The notes below the pieces were generated by a model. The model had not been told where the DNA came from and searched no databases. It worked only from the letters and a program-made list of their open reading frames with translations. Shown here in pieces: positions 61,186 through 62,824 of a DNA stretch of 62,824 nt. The position numbers and the translations under genes are program-made. Origin of the DNA: Kitasatospora griseola (GTDB lineage: Bacteria; Actinomycetota; Actinomycetes; Streptomycetales; Streptomycetaceae); contig NZ_BMRI01000024.1 of assembly GCF_014648555.1 (NCBI RefSeq), positions 21,772-84,595 of the forward strand. Reading direction: 5' to 3'. Within the stretch, counting starts at the first letter, position 1. Each line of letters begins with the position of its first letter.

Positions 61186-61200
61186 TTCGAGGATAGCGGC

Positions 61201-62400
61201 ATGACCGCGACCCGCACCGAACTGCCTTCCCCTGCCACGCCCGTGACCAGCAGTCCTGGCCTGCGCTGGTCCCCCCTGCTGGCCCTCGCCACCGCCGCCT
61301 TCCTGGGCATCGTCACCGAGGCACTGCCCGCCGGCGTCCTCCCCGAGATGGCCCACGACCTACGGGTCGGCGAATCCGCGATGGGCCAGTCGCTCACCGG
61401 CTACGCCCTCGCCACCGGACTCTCCGCGATCCCGCTCGCCCGGGCCACCGCCCGCTGGAACCGCAAGCGCCTGGTGCTCGCCGCCGTCGCCGTCCTGCTG
61501 GTCGCCAACGCCGTCACCGCACTCTCCCCGTCCTACCCGCTGACCATGGCCGCCCGGATCGCCGGCGGCGTCGCCGTCGCCGCGATCTGGGCCGAACTCG
61601 TCGGCTACGCCCGCCGGTTGACGCCACCACAACTGCACGGCCGGGCGATCGCCGTCACCGGCATCGGCGTCCCGCTCGCACTCTCCCTCGGCATCCCGCT
61701 CGGCACCTGGTCCGGCCGGCTGATCGGCTGGCGGCCCACCTTCGGACTGGTCGCCGTCCTGGCCGCCGCCCTGCTGGTGTGGATCGCCGCCGCCGTCCCC
61801 GACGCCCCCGGCCGGCGCTCCGGCCGCGCCGAACCCCTCCTCGGCGTGCTGCGGCTGCCCGGCGTCCGACCCGTGCTGTTCGTGGTTGCTGCGTTCGTCC
61901 TCGCCCACAACGTGCTCTACACCTACATCGCCGCGCTGCTCGACCACTACGGCCTGACCGACCGCCGCGACCTGGTGCTGCTGGTCCTCGGCATCGCCTC
62001 GGTCGCCGGACTCGCCGTCACCGGCGCCCTGGTCGACCGGCGGCTGCGCCACCTCACGCTCGCCGCCACCGCCGCCGTCCTCGCCGCCCTCGGACTCCTG
62101 CTGCTGCCCGCACCCGCCGCACCCCTGGTGCTGCTCGCCGCCGCACTCTGGGGCCTCGGCTGGGGCGCCGTCCCCCCGCTGTTCCAGACCGCCGCCGCCG
62201 ACGCGGGCGGCGACCGCGCCCAGACCCTGCTGGTCGCCACCTGGAACACCGCGATGGGCCTCGGCGGCGCCGTCGGCGGACTCCTGCTCGACCTGGCCGG
62301 CCCCGGCGCCTTCCCCTGGTTCGCCCTCGCCCTGCTGCTGCCCGTCCTCGCCGTCGCCGCCCTGGCCCGCCGTCACGGCTTCCCGCCGAAGCGCCCCTGA
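61201..62400 (+). CDS. MFS transporter (Cmx/CmlR-like efflux)
   Basis: A 399-residue 12-helix transporter with GIVTEALPAGVLPEMAHDL and the MFS loop ARATARWNRKRLVLA. It resembles sugar/chloramphenicol efflux proteins of the DHA1 type. It is under the MerR promoter upstream, so it is probably induced by the substrate it expels. Confidence 0.85.
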   Translation: MTATRTELPSPATPVTSSPGLRWSPLLALATAAFLGIVTEALPAGVLPEMAHDLRVGESAMGQSLTGYALATGLSAIPLARATARWNRKRLVLAAVAVLLVANAVTALSPSYPLTMAARIAGGVAVAAIWAELVGYARRLTPPQLHGRAIAVTGIGVPLALSLGIPLGTWSGRLIGWRPTFGLVAVLAAALLVWIAAAVPDAPGRRSGRAEPLLGVLRLPGVRPVLFVVAAFVLAHNVLYTYIAALLDHYGLTDRRDLVLLVLGIASVAGLAVTGALVDRRLRHLTLAATAAVLAALGLLLLPAPAAPLVLLAAALWGLGWGAVPPLFQTAAADAGGDRAQTLLVATWNTAMGLGGAVGGLLLDLAGPGAFPWFALALLLPVLAVAALARRHGFPPKRP

Positions 62401-62401
62401 A

Positions 62402-62640
62402 ATGCCCCCGGAGAACGCAGACGGCCCGTGGGCTGCTTCCTCGGGCCGGGCCCCGCTGGACGGGGACGGCGATCGAGGCACCGGGGATGTACCGGTGAGC
62501 CCACGGGCCGGGTGACTGCTGGGAATTAGCCTGAGCCGGAGGCCGAACGGCCTCACCACTGCACAGGCAGGGGCGGCTCTAGCGAGCAGCCACCTCACGC
62601 ATCCTGAAAGAACTCAACTCAGGATCACCTCCTTTCAGTG
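62402..62640 (-). other. Structured leader-like region with micro-ORF (no annotated gene)
   Basis: A 15-base run complementary to the 3' end of 16S rRNA (GAAAGGAGGTGATCC, 62636-62622) stands before a 12-codon micro-ORF with a TTG start (62617) and a TAG stop at 62579, encoding MSSFRMREVAAR. Downstream are a GC hairpin and a long-range perfect 13-bp stem (62422-62434 with 62498-62510). The layout resembles a translational or transcriptional attenuator, but no - strand gene follows. On the + strand the same bases mimic the anti-Shine-Dalgarno tail. Confidence 0.45.
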
Positions 62641-62710
62641 TGCCGCCAGCGTAGGCACCCCCGCCGAAGCGGGCAACGGATTTATTCGCCAAGAATCTCC
62701 GGCGGCACGA

Positions 62711-62745
62711 CGAAGGACCCGGAGGCGATGCCTCCGGGCCCTTCG
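62711..62745 (-). terminator. Hairpin terminator after the tRNA gene
   Basis: A long near-perfect hairpin (CGAAGG, then CCCGGAGGC with matching arms and a GAT loop) lies about 10 bases past the 3' end of the tRNA and should end its transcript. Confidence 0.65.
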
Positions 62746-62756
62746 TTGCTACTGAG

Positions 62757-62824
62757 TAGCGGGGACAGGATTTGAACCTGCGACCTCTGGGTTATGAGCC
62801 CAGCGAGCTACCGAGCTGCTCCAC
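62757..62824 (-). tRNA. Initiator tRNA-fMet (anticodon CAT), cut by the window edge
   Basis: The - strand reads GTGGAGCAGCTCGGTAGCTC, then the anticodon arm CTGGGCTCATAACCCAG with three GC pairs, then GGTTCAAATCC and a C-rich acceptor. The three GC pairs flanking the CAT loop are the initiator signature. The first ~9 bases lie beyond the window. CCA is not encoded. Confidence 0.92.

Noticed and set aside
1..62400. Many long open frames antisense to real genes, rich in Arg, Pro and Gly or Val, Gly and Gln
   Set aside because: They are products of high GC content; the opposite frames show known domains and proper third-position GC.
62622..62636. 3' end of a 16S rRNA gene
   Set aside because: Only 15 bases match; no further rRNA sequence lies upstream on the + strand.

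Overview
The window is very GC-rich actinobacterial DNA with high GC at third codon positions, many GTG starts and many four-base ATGA overlaps. A conservon operon, BTAD/NB-ARC and SigE-type regulators, a DasR-type chitinase promoter, a rare TTA codon and an actinobacterial c-di-AMP riboswitch all point to the Streptomycetaceae (Streptomyces or Kitasatospora). No insertion sequence, CRISPR array or rRNA gene was seen.

Layout. 1-6.9 kb: a DUF5994 protein, a PP2C phosphatase beside a frame-disrupted ATP-binding partner, small HTH and Cys-containing ORFs, an XRE/DUF5919 plus NUDIX pair, an HNH remnant and an LCP cell-wall ligase. 6.9-28.7 kb: one long, tightly coupled + strand operon, the main interest here. 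28.7-32.4 kb: its probable regulators (LuxR type and BTAD/NB-ARC) and two small genes on the - strand. 32.5-48.2 kb: chitinase, phosphotransferase, sigma factor/LCP pair, secreted S53 protease, GH65 phosphorylase plus beta-phosphoglucomutase, MocR regulator, XRE-cupin regulator and PoxB. 48.3-53.3 kb: a conservon (kinase, roadblock, DUF742, GTPase, CYP157-like and CYP154-like P450s). 53.5-62.4 kb: mixed housekeeping genes, including an M23 peptidase under a c-di-AMP riboswitch and a MerR/MFS efflux pair. The window ends in a structured non-coding stretch and an initiator tRNA cut by the edge.

The 6.9-28.7 kb operon encodes an ABC exporter; an acyltransferase, AMP ligase and small ACP; a PLP aminotransferase; a LanB-type protein with only the glutamylation half; SbnA and SbnB for L-2,3-diaminopropionate; a ketoreductase, second ACP, dehydratase and fused KS-CLF (a discrete, highly reducing type II PKS set); a GNAT fused to a large beta-rich domain; a GcvT-like protein; a divergent phosphopantetheinyl transferase; two short coupled ORFs with the same C-terminal octapeptide; a condensation/PapA-like acyltransferase; and an MFS exporter. 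My reading is that a polyene or fatty acyl chain is joined to an amino acid (plausibly diaminopropionate), perhaps with the short peptides as scaffold or precursor for the tRNA-dependent LanB enzyme. The protein families are seen in the sequence; the product and the peptide role are inference.
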